DNA of 36,065 nt, taken from assembly GCF_013817205.1 (NCBI RefSeq), contig NZ_JACDDD010000036.1, positions 1-36,065 on the forward strand, in the 5' to 3' direction. A model generated the notes under the pieces. The model saw only the letters and a list, made by a program, of their open reading frames with translations. It was not told the origin of the DNA and did no database searches. Shown here in pieces: positions 18,268 to 25,075 of the stretch (position 1 is its first letter; each line of letters starts with the position of its first letter). Both the position numbers and the translations under genes were made by a program. The stretch is from Polaromonas sp. GTDB lineage: Bacteria > Pseudomonadota > Gammaproteobacteria > Burkholderiales > Burkholderiaceae_C.

Positions 18268-18482
18268 CAGCTGTCCTTGGTGCCGCTGCTCATCGGCATT
18301 TATTGTTGTGGTCGGGAGATTGCCGCTGCGCGCCGGCTTGTGCCGCCCGGAGGTGCTGCTCCCTGTCAAGAATTATCACTGCAAGCTTTCTGCGGCAGGT
18401 GTAGCGGTTGACAGCCAAGGGTAAACCTCTGGTAAAGCGATGGCTCCGGGGCGCACTACGCTGCGTGCGTTCAATGGAAATG

Positions 18483-18544
18483 GTGATTTGCTATCAATAT
18501 GATAGCTATTGGAGCAAGACCGGCGTGGGCTGGAGCACGATTTG
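18483..18544 (-). repeat. Dispersed intergenic repeat, copy 4 (inverted)
   Basis: Read on the minus strand it gives CGTGCTCCAGCCCACG, a variable spacer, AGCTATCATATTGATAGCAA. The core GCTATCAATATGATAGC is nearly palindromic. It lies in the divergent gap between the efflux operon and the acetyltransferase gene. Confidence 0.7.
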
Positions 18545-18616
18545 ATGCATAAAAGACGAAGCACGACCGGGGTGGCCCGTAAAATCGCCGCTTCCCAGCT
18601 ACGCCCATGGACAGCC

Positions 18617-19117
18617 GTGACCCAAGCTCCCACCGAACTCAAGATCTGCCGTGCCGACTACCAGCGCGGCGAACACGCGAGCGCACTTGTCGATTTGCTC
18701 GACGCCTATGCGCGCGACCCGGCCGGCGGCGGCCGCCCGCTCAGCGACTTTGCCAAAAGCCACCTTGCGCGGGAACTGGCCGCGCGGCCGCAGGCTTTCA
18801 GCGTGCTGGCTTTCGACGGCGCGCAGCCGGTCGGGCTGGTCAACTGCATCGAGGGTTTCTCTACTTTCGCCTGCCGGCCGCTGGTTAATGTGCACGACGT
18901 GGTGGTGCTGGCCAGCCACCGCGGCCGCCGCGTCGGTGAACTGATGCTGGCTGAGGTCGAAGCCATCGCGCGTGAACGCGGCGCCTGCAAACTCACGCTG
19001 GAGGTGCTGCAGGGCAATACGCCCGCCATCAAACTGTATGAACGCATCGGCTTTGCCGGCTACCAGTTGGCCCCGGCGCTGGGGAATGCGCAGTTTTTGC
19101 AGAAGTGGCTGGGCTGA
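18617..19117 (+). CDS. GNAT family N-acetyltransferase
   Basis: This protein of about 166 residues is of the GNAT fold, transferring an acetyl group from acetyl-CoA to an unknown amine. The acetyl-CoA loop is visible in VVLASHRGRRVGELML, and the C-terminal GNTPAIKLYERIGFAGYQ segment is typical. GTG at 18617 (TQAPTELKICRADY) was preferred because homology to the fold begins there, and the sequence upstream (18483-18544) is a dispersed repeat; an in-frame ATG at 18545 is the alternative. TAAAAT at 18579-18584 could be its -10 box. It stands alone, divergent from the efflux operon, and its substrate is not evident. Confidence 0.85.
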   Translation: MTQAPTELKICRADYQRGEHASALVDLLDAYARDPAGGGRPLSDFAKSHLARELAARPQAFSVLAFDGAQPVGLVNCIEGFSTFACRPLVNVHDVVVLASHRGRRVGELMLAEVEAIARERGACKLTLEVLQGNTPAIKLYERIGFAGYQLAPALGNAQFLQKWLG

Positions 19118-19189
19118 AAGCCGGTGTCCGAGGTGTGTACGGCCGCAGGCTGCCTGAACAGGGTCCTGGGGATCAACCAGACGTACGCC

Positions 19190-19469
19190 ACCCTGCCGGA
19201 CAGCTCCACCAGCGCCCAGGCCAGCAAAGGAAGCAAGACGAAGTTGCGCAGTAGCGCAGCCCCTGCGAATCGCCGGTCACGCAGGGCATCCGAACACGCC
19301 TCAGGGGTATTTGCACGAAGGTGGCAAACAGCAGCGCTGCCAGGGCGGGCCACAACAATGCTTACAGTGCCGGTCCCAGGCCCGGCCACGCGGTTCCCGT
19401 CGCTAGGCCCAGCGTGATGGCGCTCAGGTAGACCCAGACCTTATGACGTTTGAGCGTGAGGCGGCTCAC
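19190..19469 (-). pseudogene. Decayed arsenic-resistance permease (Acr3-like), N-terminal third only
   Basis: The minus strand encodes, across three frames, a start VSRLTLKRHKVWVYLSAI and GLATGTAWPGLGPAL-stop, then ALLWPALAALLFATFVQIP, then RDRRFAGAALLRNF with VLLPLLAWALVEL. This is the order of the first membrane helices of the Acr3-related arsenic resistance protein family, interrupted by a stop and frameshifts and cut off after about 90 residues. Its GTG start (19467-19469) overlaps the stop of the MerR-type gene, so the two were once translationally coupled. It cannot make a functional transporter. Confidence 0.75.
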
Positions 19470-19945
19470 GAACAACAGCCAGCTGCCGGGGTCGCAGCGG
19501 GCATGCTTTGGCGAAGGTCGGTCAGGATGCAGCAGTCAGGGGCAGGGCCGCCGGCACAGCCTTCGTCGCAGGCCTGTACATAACGCGTCAGGCTTTGCTC
19601 GAGGCGGCGCAACTCGGCCATCTTGGAACGCACAGCGGTCAGATGCACCTGGGCAATCGAGCGTGCCTCCACGCAGTCGCGCCCGGGACTGCTTGACAGC
19701 GCGACCAGCTCGCGGGTCTCTTCGATGGAAAAGCCCAGGTCACGGCAATGGCGGATGAGGATCAGCACGTCCTGCACCGAGTCAGGGTAGACACGGTGAC
19801 CGCTGTCGCGGCGCATGGCAGGGGGTATCAACCCCACTTCTTCGTAGTATCGAAGTGCAGATACGGCGAAGCCGACCCGCTTGGCCAATGCGCCAATGGT
19901 CAGCAACTCTGGTGGGGGTTCCGTAGCGTTCACAGGTTTCTTCAC
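19466..19945 (-). CDS. MerR-family metal-responsive regulator
   Basis: This 159-residue regulator has a winged helix-turn-helix at about 15-85 (LLTIGALAKRVGFAVSALR, YYEEVGLIPPA, GHRVYP), a long dimerisation helix and a cysteine-rich end. C91 and C126 are 35 residues apart, the spacing of the metal-binding cysteines in ZntR/MerR/PbrR. C130, C138, C139 and a terminal C157-C158 pair add further thiols. It should bend the promoter at 19954-19984 to activate the divergent small membrane protein gene. The metal (arsenic, mercury, cadmium or lead) cannot be settled from sequence. Its stop overlaps a decayed arsenic-permease-like gene, favouring an arsenic or thiophilic metal role. Confidence 0.88.
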   Translation of the reverse strand: MKKPVNATEPPPELLTIGALAKRVGFAVSALRYYEEVGLIPPAMRRDSGHRVYPDSVQDVLILIRHCRDLGFSIEETRELVALSSSPGRDCVEARSIAQVHLTAVRSKMAELRRLEQSLTRYVQACDEGCAGGPAPDCCILTDLRQSMPAATPAAGCCS

Positions 19946-19953
19946 AAAAGCCC

Positions 19954-19984
19954 TTGCATCTCAAGTAACTTGAGATCTTACAGT
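19954..19984 (+). promoter_or_regulatory. MerR-type promoter with perfect palindrome
   Basis: ATCTCAAGT-A-ACTTGAGAT (19958-19976) is a perfect 9-1-9 inverted repeat. It lies between a -35-like TTGCAT (19954-19959) and a -10-like TACAGT (19979-19984), which are 19 bases apart, the long spacer characteristic of MerR-activated promoters. It drives the plus-strand MerF-like gene. Confidence 0.75.
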
Positions 19985-20029
19985 TGCTTCACGGGAATCA
20001 ACCCGCATGACTTATGAGGCGAAGACAAG

Positions 20030-20338
20030 ATGAAAAAACCTGTATTAGCGACCCTGGGATTGGCCGGTGCCTGCGTGGCCTGCTGCACTATTCCATTGGC
20101 CATCCCGCTGTTCGGGGGCGCGGCCGCGCTCGGGCTCACTTCCTGGCTGGGCGTGAACGCCGGGATCAGCCTGGAGTTGCTGGTGCTCGTGGTGATGGCG
20201 TCCATTGCCGCGGCGGTTTGGGGCGCCTTGGTGTGGACACGCCGTAGACGGGCCAGGCAATGTGGCGCTGACGCACCCGGTGGAAGTACATGTGCTGTGG
20301 GCCCGGACGCCTCGGGATGCGGTTGCGCCACGCGTTAG
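20030..20338 (+). CDS. Small cysteine-rich membrane protein, MerF-like
   Basis: This 102-residue protein has two predicted membrane helices (about 5-30 and 46-70). The first helix contains C15, C18 and C19 (ACVACCTIPL), matching the vicinal cysteine pair in the first helix of MerF/MerT mercury importers. After RRRRAR the tail has C78, C88, C97 and C99. This layout suggests movement or binding of a thiophilic metal across the inner membrane. MerF proteins are about 80 residues, so this is slightly longer. It is divergent from the MerR-type gene and controlled by the palindrome between them. Family assignment is by architecture only. Confidence 0.65.
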   Translation: MKKPVLATLGLAGACVACCTIPLAIPLFGGAAALGLTSWLGVNAGISLELLVLVVMASIAAAVWGALVWTRRRRARQCGADAPGGSTCAVGPDASGCGCATR

Positions 20339-20489
20339 GGACCATGGCTTGATGCCGGCCAGTGAGATCAGATTTCTCGATGGCCTGTCGCGGAAGAAGA
20401 GTCATGCAGCGCCATCAACGCTGCAAAGGCCAGGGCGCCAGCGCCTGCGCAAAACGAGCTGGCACCATCAGCTGGCCCTGGCGCGCGCC

Positions 20490-20678
20490 CTAGTCCTTGA
20501 CGCCGAACGGCATCAGCGGCAAGGCTACCACCAAGTGCAATCCGGCCCAGACCGCACCCCGCACGCCGCGTGCCAGCCCCATTCGAGCTCCAGCCAGGCC
20601 GACAGCGGCCAGTCCGGCGGCAAAGATGAAGCTGTCGGCGGCCAGGCTGGTGACGGTGACGCTGCGGTGCGCCTTCAT
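20490..20678 (-). CDS. Possible small membrane protein, unknown
   Basis: This 62-residue reading frame starts 28 bases after the aquaporin stop, on the same strand, with two possible membrane helices (about 11-35 and 41-57, LHLVVALPLMPFG). I do not recognise it, and no convincing ribosome-binding site is present. Sequence past its stop (20340-20489) contains another hydrophobic stretch (FCAGAGALAFAALMAL) in a different frame, so it may be the remains of a longer membrane protein. The 368-base gap 20339-20706 otherwise holds nothing I can name. Confidence 0.3.
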   Translation of the reverse strand: MKAHRSVTVTSLAADSFIFAAGLAAVGLAGARMGLARGVRGAVWAGLHLVVALPLMPFGVKD

Positions 20679-20706
20679 GGGCGGTAGGGGCGGGCAGCGA
20701 TGATGT

Positions 20707-21441
20707 TCAACCCGTGCCGAAATCGGTGGCCGTGGGACCCAGCGCGCGGCTCAGCAGCACGCCCACCACCGCGCCGACGGCTTCAGCGATCACAAAACCG
20801 CCCGCGCTGCTGGGCGCGATGCCCGCAAAACTGTCAGAGAACATGCGGCCCAGCACCGCAGCCGGGTTGGCAAACGAGGTGCTGGCGGTGAACCAGTAGG
20901 CCGCGCCAATATAACAAGCCACCAGCGCCGCCGCCTTGCCGGGCGGCGCGCGCAGGATGACCAGAATCAGCCCAGCGGTGGCAACGGCCTCAGCCAGCCA
21001 CTGACCCCAGCCGCTGAAGTTGCCGCCGGCCGTCCAGCCGCCGCGTAGTTTGCTGCTCAGTTGCAGAATGTTCAGGTCAAACATGGCGTGCGCCAGCCAA
21101 GCACCGGCGACTGCGCCCAGCAGTTGAGTTGCTATGAAAAAAAGAGCAGTCTGCGCACGTCCATCAAGGGCGTAGGGCGTTCTTGACCATACGACCAGGG
21201 TCACCAACGGGTTGAAGTGCGCGCCGCTGACCGGCCCCAGTAGCTCAATCAGCACGTACAGTGCAAACACTGTCACCAGGGTGTTGGCCAGCAGCGCCAC
21301 ACCGGTGTTGCCGCCCGAGAGCTGCTCGGCCATGATGCCCGAGCCAATGACGGCGCAGAGCAGGGCGGCGGTGCCCAGAAATTCAGCGAACAGACGTTGC
21401 GCCAGCGGCGGCGTGACGGCCGTGCTTATGCCTTGCAGCAA
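20707..21441 (-). CDS. Aquaglyceroporin, AqpS-like arsenite channel
   Basis: This 244-residue protein of the MIP family has six membrane segments and the two pore loops. The second is the canonical FANPAAVL (Asn190-Pro191-Ala192); the first reads HFNPLVTL, so its alanine is replaced by leucine (77-79). Variant first motifs occur in arsenic-linked aquaporins. In ars operons such channels let arsenite produced by arsenate reductase leave down its gradient, as described for Sinorhizobium AqpS. Here it is co-transcribed with arsC and arsI, and there is no intact arsenite pump in the window. The start overlaps the preceding gene by 16 bases. Confidence 0.88.
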   Translation of the reverse strand: MLQGISTAVTPPLAQRLFAEFLGTAALLCAVIGSGIMAEQLSGGNTGVALLANTLVTVFALYVLIELLGPVSGAHFNPLVTLVVWSRTPYALDGRAQTALFFIATQLLGAVAGAWLAHAMFDLNILQLSSKLRGGWTAGGNFSGWGQWLAEAVATAGLILVILRAPPGKAAALVACYIGAAYWFTASTSFANPAAVLGRMFSDSFAGIAPSSAGGFVIAEAVGAVVGVLLSRALGPTATDFGTG

Positions 21442-22304
21442 GCCGGGCCAAACATCGACAGCACCTGCGCCCAGTAGGGCCGGCGCGCGGGGTATTTGCT
21501 GGCGGCAAACAGTCCGATGGACGCAGGCCCTGTGTTTCCGCGCGGATAGTGAAAGGTTCCAAACACCAGATCCCAGACCATCAAGGCGCTGCCGTAGTTG
21601 CTGTTGCCTTCTTCCGGCCGGGTTGAGTGGTGCCAGCGGTGCAGCTCATTGGTGCTGAAAACATAGTTGAGCCAGCCATGGCGCAGCGGGAGGTTGACGT
21701 GCTGCAGCATCTGCACTGGCTGGGTCAGCGCGATGTAGCCGAGCAGGACATCGGCAGGCACGCCCAGAAGCATCAAGGGCAGCATGCTCAAGCTGTGCTT
21801 CAGTGCGTATTCCAGCGGGTGAACGCGAAAGTTGTTGATGGAATACAGGCGTTCACTGCCATGGTGCAGGGCATGCAGCCACCACAGCGCCGTCTGGGTG
21901 TGGTGCCAGCGGTGAACCCAGTACTTGCCTAACTCGGCCAGCAGCGTCACCAGCAGTACCTGCACGAGAAAAGGCAAGGGAGCCGCGAACCAACCCGCGC
22001 CTGGCTCTATCCATCCATACAGGGCAATCACGGCCAGGGGTGACAGCCACTTCAGCAATGGCTGAACCACCCCGGCCAGCAAGCCAAAACTCAGCCAGTC
22101 GGTCAGCCGGTCGCCGCGCGGTGCATTCCAGGGGGCGTGATGCGGCATGTAACGCTCCAGCAACATGGCCAAGCCCAGCGCACCGAGGCTGCTGATAAGA
22201 ATGGCCATTTCCAGATTGCCGCCGGTGTGTCGGGCATACAGAAAACTGCCAATGCTGATCAGCAATGCGGCGGGCAATAGACCTAGGGAGATGATGAATT
22301 TCAT
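21426..22304 (-). CDS. Membrane fatty-acid hydroxylase / sterol desaturase family protein
   Basis: This protein of about 292 residues belongs to the integral-membrane di-iron hydroxylase superfamily that also contains sterol desaturases and carotenoid or fatty-acid hydroxylases. Three histidine boxes are visible: HRWHH at 131-135, HALHH at 144-148 and HRWHH at 222-226, plus H209 and H252. Membrane helices occur at about 5-22, 33-50, 72-96 and 112-127. ATG at 22302-22304 was chosen because the upstream extension lies within arsC in another frame. The gene sits between arsC and the aquaporin with short spacing, so it is part of the ars operon, which is not a known context for this family. A lipid or organoarsenic substrate is speculation. 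Confidence 0.82.
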   Translation of the reverse strand: MKFIISLGLLPAALLISIGSFLYARHTGGNLEMAILISSLGALGLAMLLERYMPHHAPWNAPRGDRLTDWLSFGLLAGVVQPLLKWLSPLAVIALYGWIEPGAGWFAAPLPFLVQVLLVTLLAELGKYWVHRWHHTQTALWWLHALHHGSERLYSINNFRVHPLEYALKHSLSMLPLMLLGVPADVLLGYIALTQPVQMLQHVNLPLRHGWLNYVFSTNELHRWHHSTRPEEGNSNYGSALMVWDLVFGTFHYPRGNTGPASIGLFAASKYPARRPYWAQVLSMFGPACCKA

Positions 22305-22329
22305 GGATAGAAAGTTGGGAAGGAATAAA

Positions 22330-22833
22330 TCAGTTTGACGCTGCCAGCTCGCGCGCCGAACGTTCGACCATGGTGCGCTCCAGTTTCTCGGGCGGCAGGT
22401 TGACCAGCAGCTCGAGCCGGTGGCGAATCGCCAGCAGGGTCTGGCGGAAAGCTTCCTGCTTCTGAGCCACGTCACCCGGGGCCTCCGACGGATCGGGGTA
22501 GCCCCAATGCGCGGTGGCAGGCTGGCCGGGCCAGTAGGGGCAGACCTCGCCGGCGGCGTTGTCGCAGACGGTAATCACCAAATCCATCGCCGGGGCATCA
22601 GGCTCGCCGAACTCGTCCCAGCTTTTGCTGCGCAGGCCTTCGGTCGATATGCCGGCGTTAGTCAGCACCTTCAGGGCCAGCGGGTTGGGCTGCTGGTTCT
22701 CGCGCGGGCTGCTGCCGGCGGAGAAAGCCCGGAAGCGGCCCTTGCCGATGTGGTTGAGTGCGGCTTCAGCCAGGATGCTGCGGGCCGAGTTGTGGGTGCA
22801 GAGAAACAGGACGTTGATCACGCGGTCGGTCAT
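22330..22833 (-). CDS. arsC: Arsenate reductase, low-molecular-weight phosphatase type
   Basis: This 167-residue protein reduces arsenate to arsenite using thioredoxin or another low-molecular-weight thiol. The CX5R phosphate loop is at the start (FLCTHNSARS, Cys12), and VCDNAAGEVCPYWPG and HWGYPDPSE carry the other conserved features of this family, including a general-acid aspartate. The size is slightly above the 130-145 usual because of a C-terminal helix. The ATG is 10 bases after the arsI stop. A second, unrelated arsenate reductase is encoded at 25076, so the locus has both biochemical types. Confidence 0.92.
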   Translation of the reverse strand: MTDRVINVLFLCTHNSARSILAEAALNHIGKGRFRAFSAGSSPRENQQPNPLALKVLTNAGISTEGLRSKSWDEFGEPDAPAMDLVITVCDNAAGEVCPYWPGQPATAHWGYPDPSEAPGDVAQKQEAFRQTLLAIRHRLELLVNLPPEKLERTMVERSARELAASN

Positions 22834-22843
22834 TGCGGTTCTT

Positions 22844-23314
22844 TCAGCAGCAGACTTTGGCAGTGGGAGTTGCTACAGTATTTGTAGCTGCTGGCGCACA
22901 GCAGGCGGGGGCTGAGGCCCTATTTGATTCAGGTTTTTGCTCACTGAAGACCGGAATGCCGTCCAGCGTGTGGAACTGCTCCCAGGCCACGCCTTGCGGG
23001 TCGGTCAGCCAGTATTTGTCGCTGCGCGCATAGCAGCAGGTGGTTTCGCCGTCGTCCTGCAGTGCCAGGCCGGCGTCCCTGGCGTGGGCTCTCAGTTCGG
23101 CAAGCTCATCAGCGGTTTCGACCTGGATGCCCAAATGGTCCACACCGGTAGCGCTGCCGCGGGTCGAGATGGCAAAGTTGACCGGTGGGTCCTGCAGCAT
23201 CCACTTCGCATAGTCGGCCTCGGTACGCGCGGGAGGCCGGTGAAACATGGCGGAATAAAACGCGATGTTTTTGCTGAGGTCTTCGACATGCATGTGGACA
23301 TGAAAGCGTTTCAT
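22844..23314 (-). CDS. arsI: ArsI/CadI-type glyoxalase-fold protein (probable C-As lyase)
   Basis: This 156-residue vicinal-oxygen-chelate protein is likely an Fe(II)-dependent lyase that splits the carbon-arsenic bond of methylarsenite, a known role of ArsI. The metal ligands fit HVHMHV (His5 or His7), VDHLGIQ (His60) and WEQFHT (Glu112). The vicinal pair C93-C94 in TTCCYARSDKYW corresponds to the substrate-binding cysteines of ArsI. The C-terminal 28 residues end in a C138-C139 pair and a terminal CC; most of this tail is encoded by an inverted copy of the dispersed intergenic repeat. The ATG overlaps the upstream ATP-grasp gene by four bases. CadI-like cadmium-induced proteins share this family, so the substrate is inferred from context. 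Confidence 0.88.
   Translation of the reverse strand: MKRFHVHMHVEDLSKNIAFYSAMFHRPPARTEADYAKWMLQDPPVNFAISTRGSATGVDHLGIQVETADELAELRAHARDAGLALQDDGETTCCYARSDKYWLTDPQGVAWEQFHTLDGIPVFSEQKPESNRASAPACCAPAATNTVATPTAKVCC
22869..22937 (-). repeat. Dispersed repeat, copy 5, within the 3' end of arsI
   Basis: On the minus strand this reads GAATCAAATAGGGCCTCAGC, then a variable spacer, then GTGCGCCAGCAGCTACAAAT and GTAGCAACTCC. It has the same order of blocks as the intergenic copies (GGCCTCCAGCC, GCGCAAGCAGCTA, TAGCAA). It encodes roughly the ArsI residues ESNRASAPACCAPAATN and the few that follow. Confidence 0.75.
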
Positions 23315-24669
23315 GAGGGGCTCCGGGTTGAGGTTGAACGGGCAGTGGATGGATGGCAGTCGGCACGCAAGGAATGGCTGGCGCCCGCGTCCAGCGTGAT
23401 GGCGGGCACCACCACCACCGGCGAAAAACCACCCCCGGCGGTGCGGAAGTTGGTGGTCTGTCCGGTGTAGGTGCGTGCCGCCAGCAACTGCACCTGGCCG
23501 CGAAAGGTGTAGGCGCGGATGTCCAGCTTCAACCGTGTGGGCGCGCCATCGACATTGACCACCCGTTCACTGGGCGGCACCAGCGCCTGCGCGATAAACC
23601 CGCCGCCCAGGATGTCGGCCCACACGCCGCGCGTGAGCTTGTCTCCGCGGTAGGCGGCTTTGGCGCCGTAACCTGCCACCGGCTTGAAGAAAAGCTGGCG
23701 CCGTCGGGCCCAGAGCGTGTCTGCATGTTCGGCGCTGACGAGTTCGGTGTGTGGAACCACGGCTTGCAGGATGTGCCTGTCTTCTGCGGATACGCCCCAT
23801 GACGCCAGCAGTACATCGTCACCCAGTGTGATGAGATTGCGTTTGTCGGCAAACAGCGCATGGGCACGCGGATGCGGCGTGACCACCGCCGCGCCGGTCA
23901 CATAGGCGCGGCGCAAGGCCTGGTGGCTGGGCTCGGACAGGCTGAAATCGGTCAGGCGGTTGTAAACCAGATCGACTGTGGCACCCGGCAGCGCCGGGTG
24001 CCACAGTGCGCCGTCTTTCCACAACAGCTCACGCGCGTCGCCCACGGCAGCAGTGATGCCGTGCGCGATGAAGAGTTGCCGCGCCAGTGCGAATTCCGGC
24101 GCGAGGTATTGGGCTTGCGGCGCATCGTCGGTGATCAGCACGCTGCGCAGGGGCTGACTGCCGCGTTGAGCCTGCCACTCGGCGCGGAACATGTCCACAA
24201 AGGTCTGGTTGATATGCGTCAGGTGGCTGGAAGCATCCATCAGGCCTTGCAGGGGTTCGCAGCAGTCGCGGTGCGCGCGTGCCAGTGCGGCATTGAGCAA
24301 CGCGCCGCCGGCGTTGGTATTGATCTCGATCAGGCGCGGGCCGTCGTCGCCCAGATGAAAGTCGTAACCCATGAAAACGCCTGCGGGGCCGAAGTCGTGA
24401 CGGGCGATCTCTGGCGCATGGGCCAGCGCATGGTGTTGGTAGGCGGGGAGGGCGAGCACACGCTCGATGGCCGCAATCGCCTGGCCCACGGCGGCGCGCA
24501 TGCCAGGGTCCACAAACACGGCGGTTTCAGAAAACAGGTGCGGGTGAGTGGTGGACAGCCCGTCCAGCATGCCCTGCAGGCAGGGCTCGGTTTCAAGCTG
24601 CTGGCGCAGGCGCTCGGGGCTCAGGGTGCGGCACAGGCACCCGAGGTTCAGGGTTTCGGCGAGGTTCAC
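23311..24669 (-). CDS. Circularly permuted ATP-grasp-like protein in the ars operon
   Basis: This 452-residue protein has ATP-grasp features in permuted order. The metal-binding acidic motif LIEINTNAGG (113-122) precedes KRNLI (276-280), FFKPVAGYGAKAAYRG (327-342, resembling the nucleotide-binding loop) and FIAQALVPPSER (358-369). It ends with LDIRAYTF (382-389) and TYTGQTTNFRTAGGGF (400-415). In ordinary ATP-grasp enzymes the lysine/glycine loop comes first. Such enzymes ligate a carboxylate to an amine or thiol using ATP. Placement between arsR and arsI (start 12 bases after arsR, end overlapping arsI by four) implies a job in arsenic or methylarsenical handling, perhaps making a thiol or amide conjugate, but no substrate can be read from it. 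The last 25 residues look low-complexity. Confidence 0.72.
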   Translation of the reverse strand: MNLAETLNLGCLCRTLSPERLRQQLETEPCLQGMLDGLSTTHPHLFSETAVFVDPGMRAAVGQAIAAIERVLALPAYQHHALAHAPEIARHDFGPAGVFMGYDFHLGDDGPRLIEINTNAGGALLNAALARAHRDCCEPLQGLMDASSHLTHINQTFVDMFRAEWQAQRGSQPLRSVLITDDAPQAQYLAPEFALARQLFIAHGITAAVGDARELLWKDGALWHPALPGATVDLVYNRLTDFSLSEPSHQALRRAYVTGAAVVTPHPRAHALFADKRNLITLGDDVLLASWGVSAEDRHILQAVVPHTELVSAEHADTLWARRRQLFFKPVAGYGAKAAYRGDKLTRGVWADILGGGFIAQALVPPSERVVNVDGAPTRLKLDIRAYTFRGQVQLLAARTYTGQTTNFRTAGGGFSPVVVVPAITLDAGASHSLRADCHPSTARSTSTRSPS

Positions 24670-24681
24670 GCGGCTCCCCGG

Positions 24682-25023
24682 TCAGCAGGTGGCGCAGGCG
24701 GCGTCACCGGGTACTTCGCAAGCATCGCCCTGGCAACAGTGTTCGGTCATATAGGCGAGCAGGGCGTTCATCTGCCCAAAGTCGGCGCGGTAAATCAGGT
24801 TGCGCCCGCGCGGTTCGCTGCTGACCAGGCCGGAATGCGCCAGTTCTTTCAGGTGGAAAGACAGGGCGCTGGGCGCGACTTCCAGCCGCTCGGCAATCGC
24901 GCCCGGCGTCAGTCCGTCGGGCCCGGCCACCACCAGCGCGCGGAAGGTGCGCAGGCGTTGGGCCTGGGCCAGCGCCGCCAACGCGCGCACTGCCGAAACT
25001 TCGTCGAGGTTTTTTATTTTCAT
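24682..25023 (-). CDS. arsR: Arsenic-responsive ArsR/SmtB repressor
   Basis: This 113-residue winged-helix repressor has a recognition region at about 40-75 (TPGAIAERLEVAPSALSFHL, KELAHSGLVSSE, GRNLIYRAD). Instead of the CxC in helix 3 seen in the E. coli plasmid type, C96, C97 and C102 lie near the C-terminus (HCCQGDAC). This matches the C95/C96/C102 arsenite site described for Acidithiobacillus ferrooxidans ArsR. C110 and C113 follow. It should bind the palindrome directly upstream of its own start codon and repress both divergent ars operons until As(III) or methylarsenite binds. No ribosome-binding site is visible; promoter geometry suggests a leaderless transcript. Confidence 0.93.
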   Translation of the reverse strand: MKIKNLDEVSAVRALAALAQAQRLRTFRALVVAGPDGLTPGAIAERLEVAPSALSFHLKELAHSGLVSSEPRGRNLIYRADFGQMNALLAYMTEHCCQGDACEVPGDAACATC

Positions 25024-25058
25024 AATTCAAATATAATTGAATTATCGAAGTAAAACAA
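25022..25058. promoter_or_regulatory. ArsR operator and overlapping divergent promoters
   Basis: ATAATTCAA-N6-TTGAATTAT (25022-25045) is a perfect 9-base inverted repeat resembling ArsR sites with TTCAA/TTGAA half-sites. On the minus strand, -35 TTGTTT (25053-25058) and -10 TATATT (25030-25035) are 17 bases apart and end 6 bases before the arsR ATG. On the plus strand TATAAT (25032-25037) is a perfect -10 for the arsC-arsH operon with only a weak -35. One bound repressor would cover both promoters. Confidence 0.8.
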
Positions 25059-25075
25059 GCGAGCAAGAAAATTCA

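Noticed and set aside
21120-21160. Possible repeat copy inside the aquaporin gene (GAGTTGCTATGAAAAAAAG)
   Set aside because: Only the short GTTGCTAT core matches and the other blocks are absent; the encoded LFFIATQLLGA is a normal aquaporin helix.
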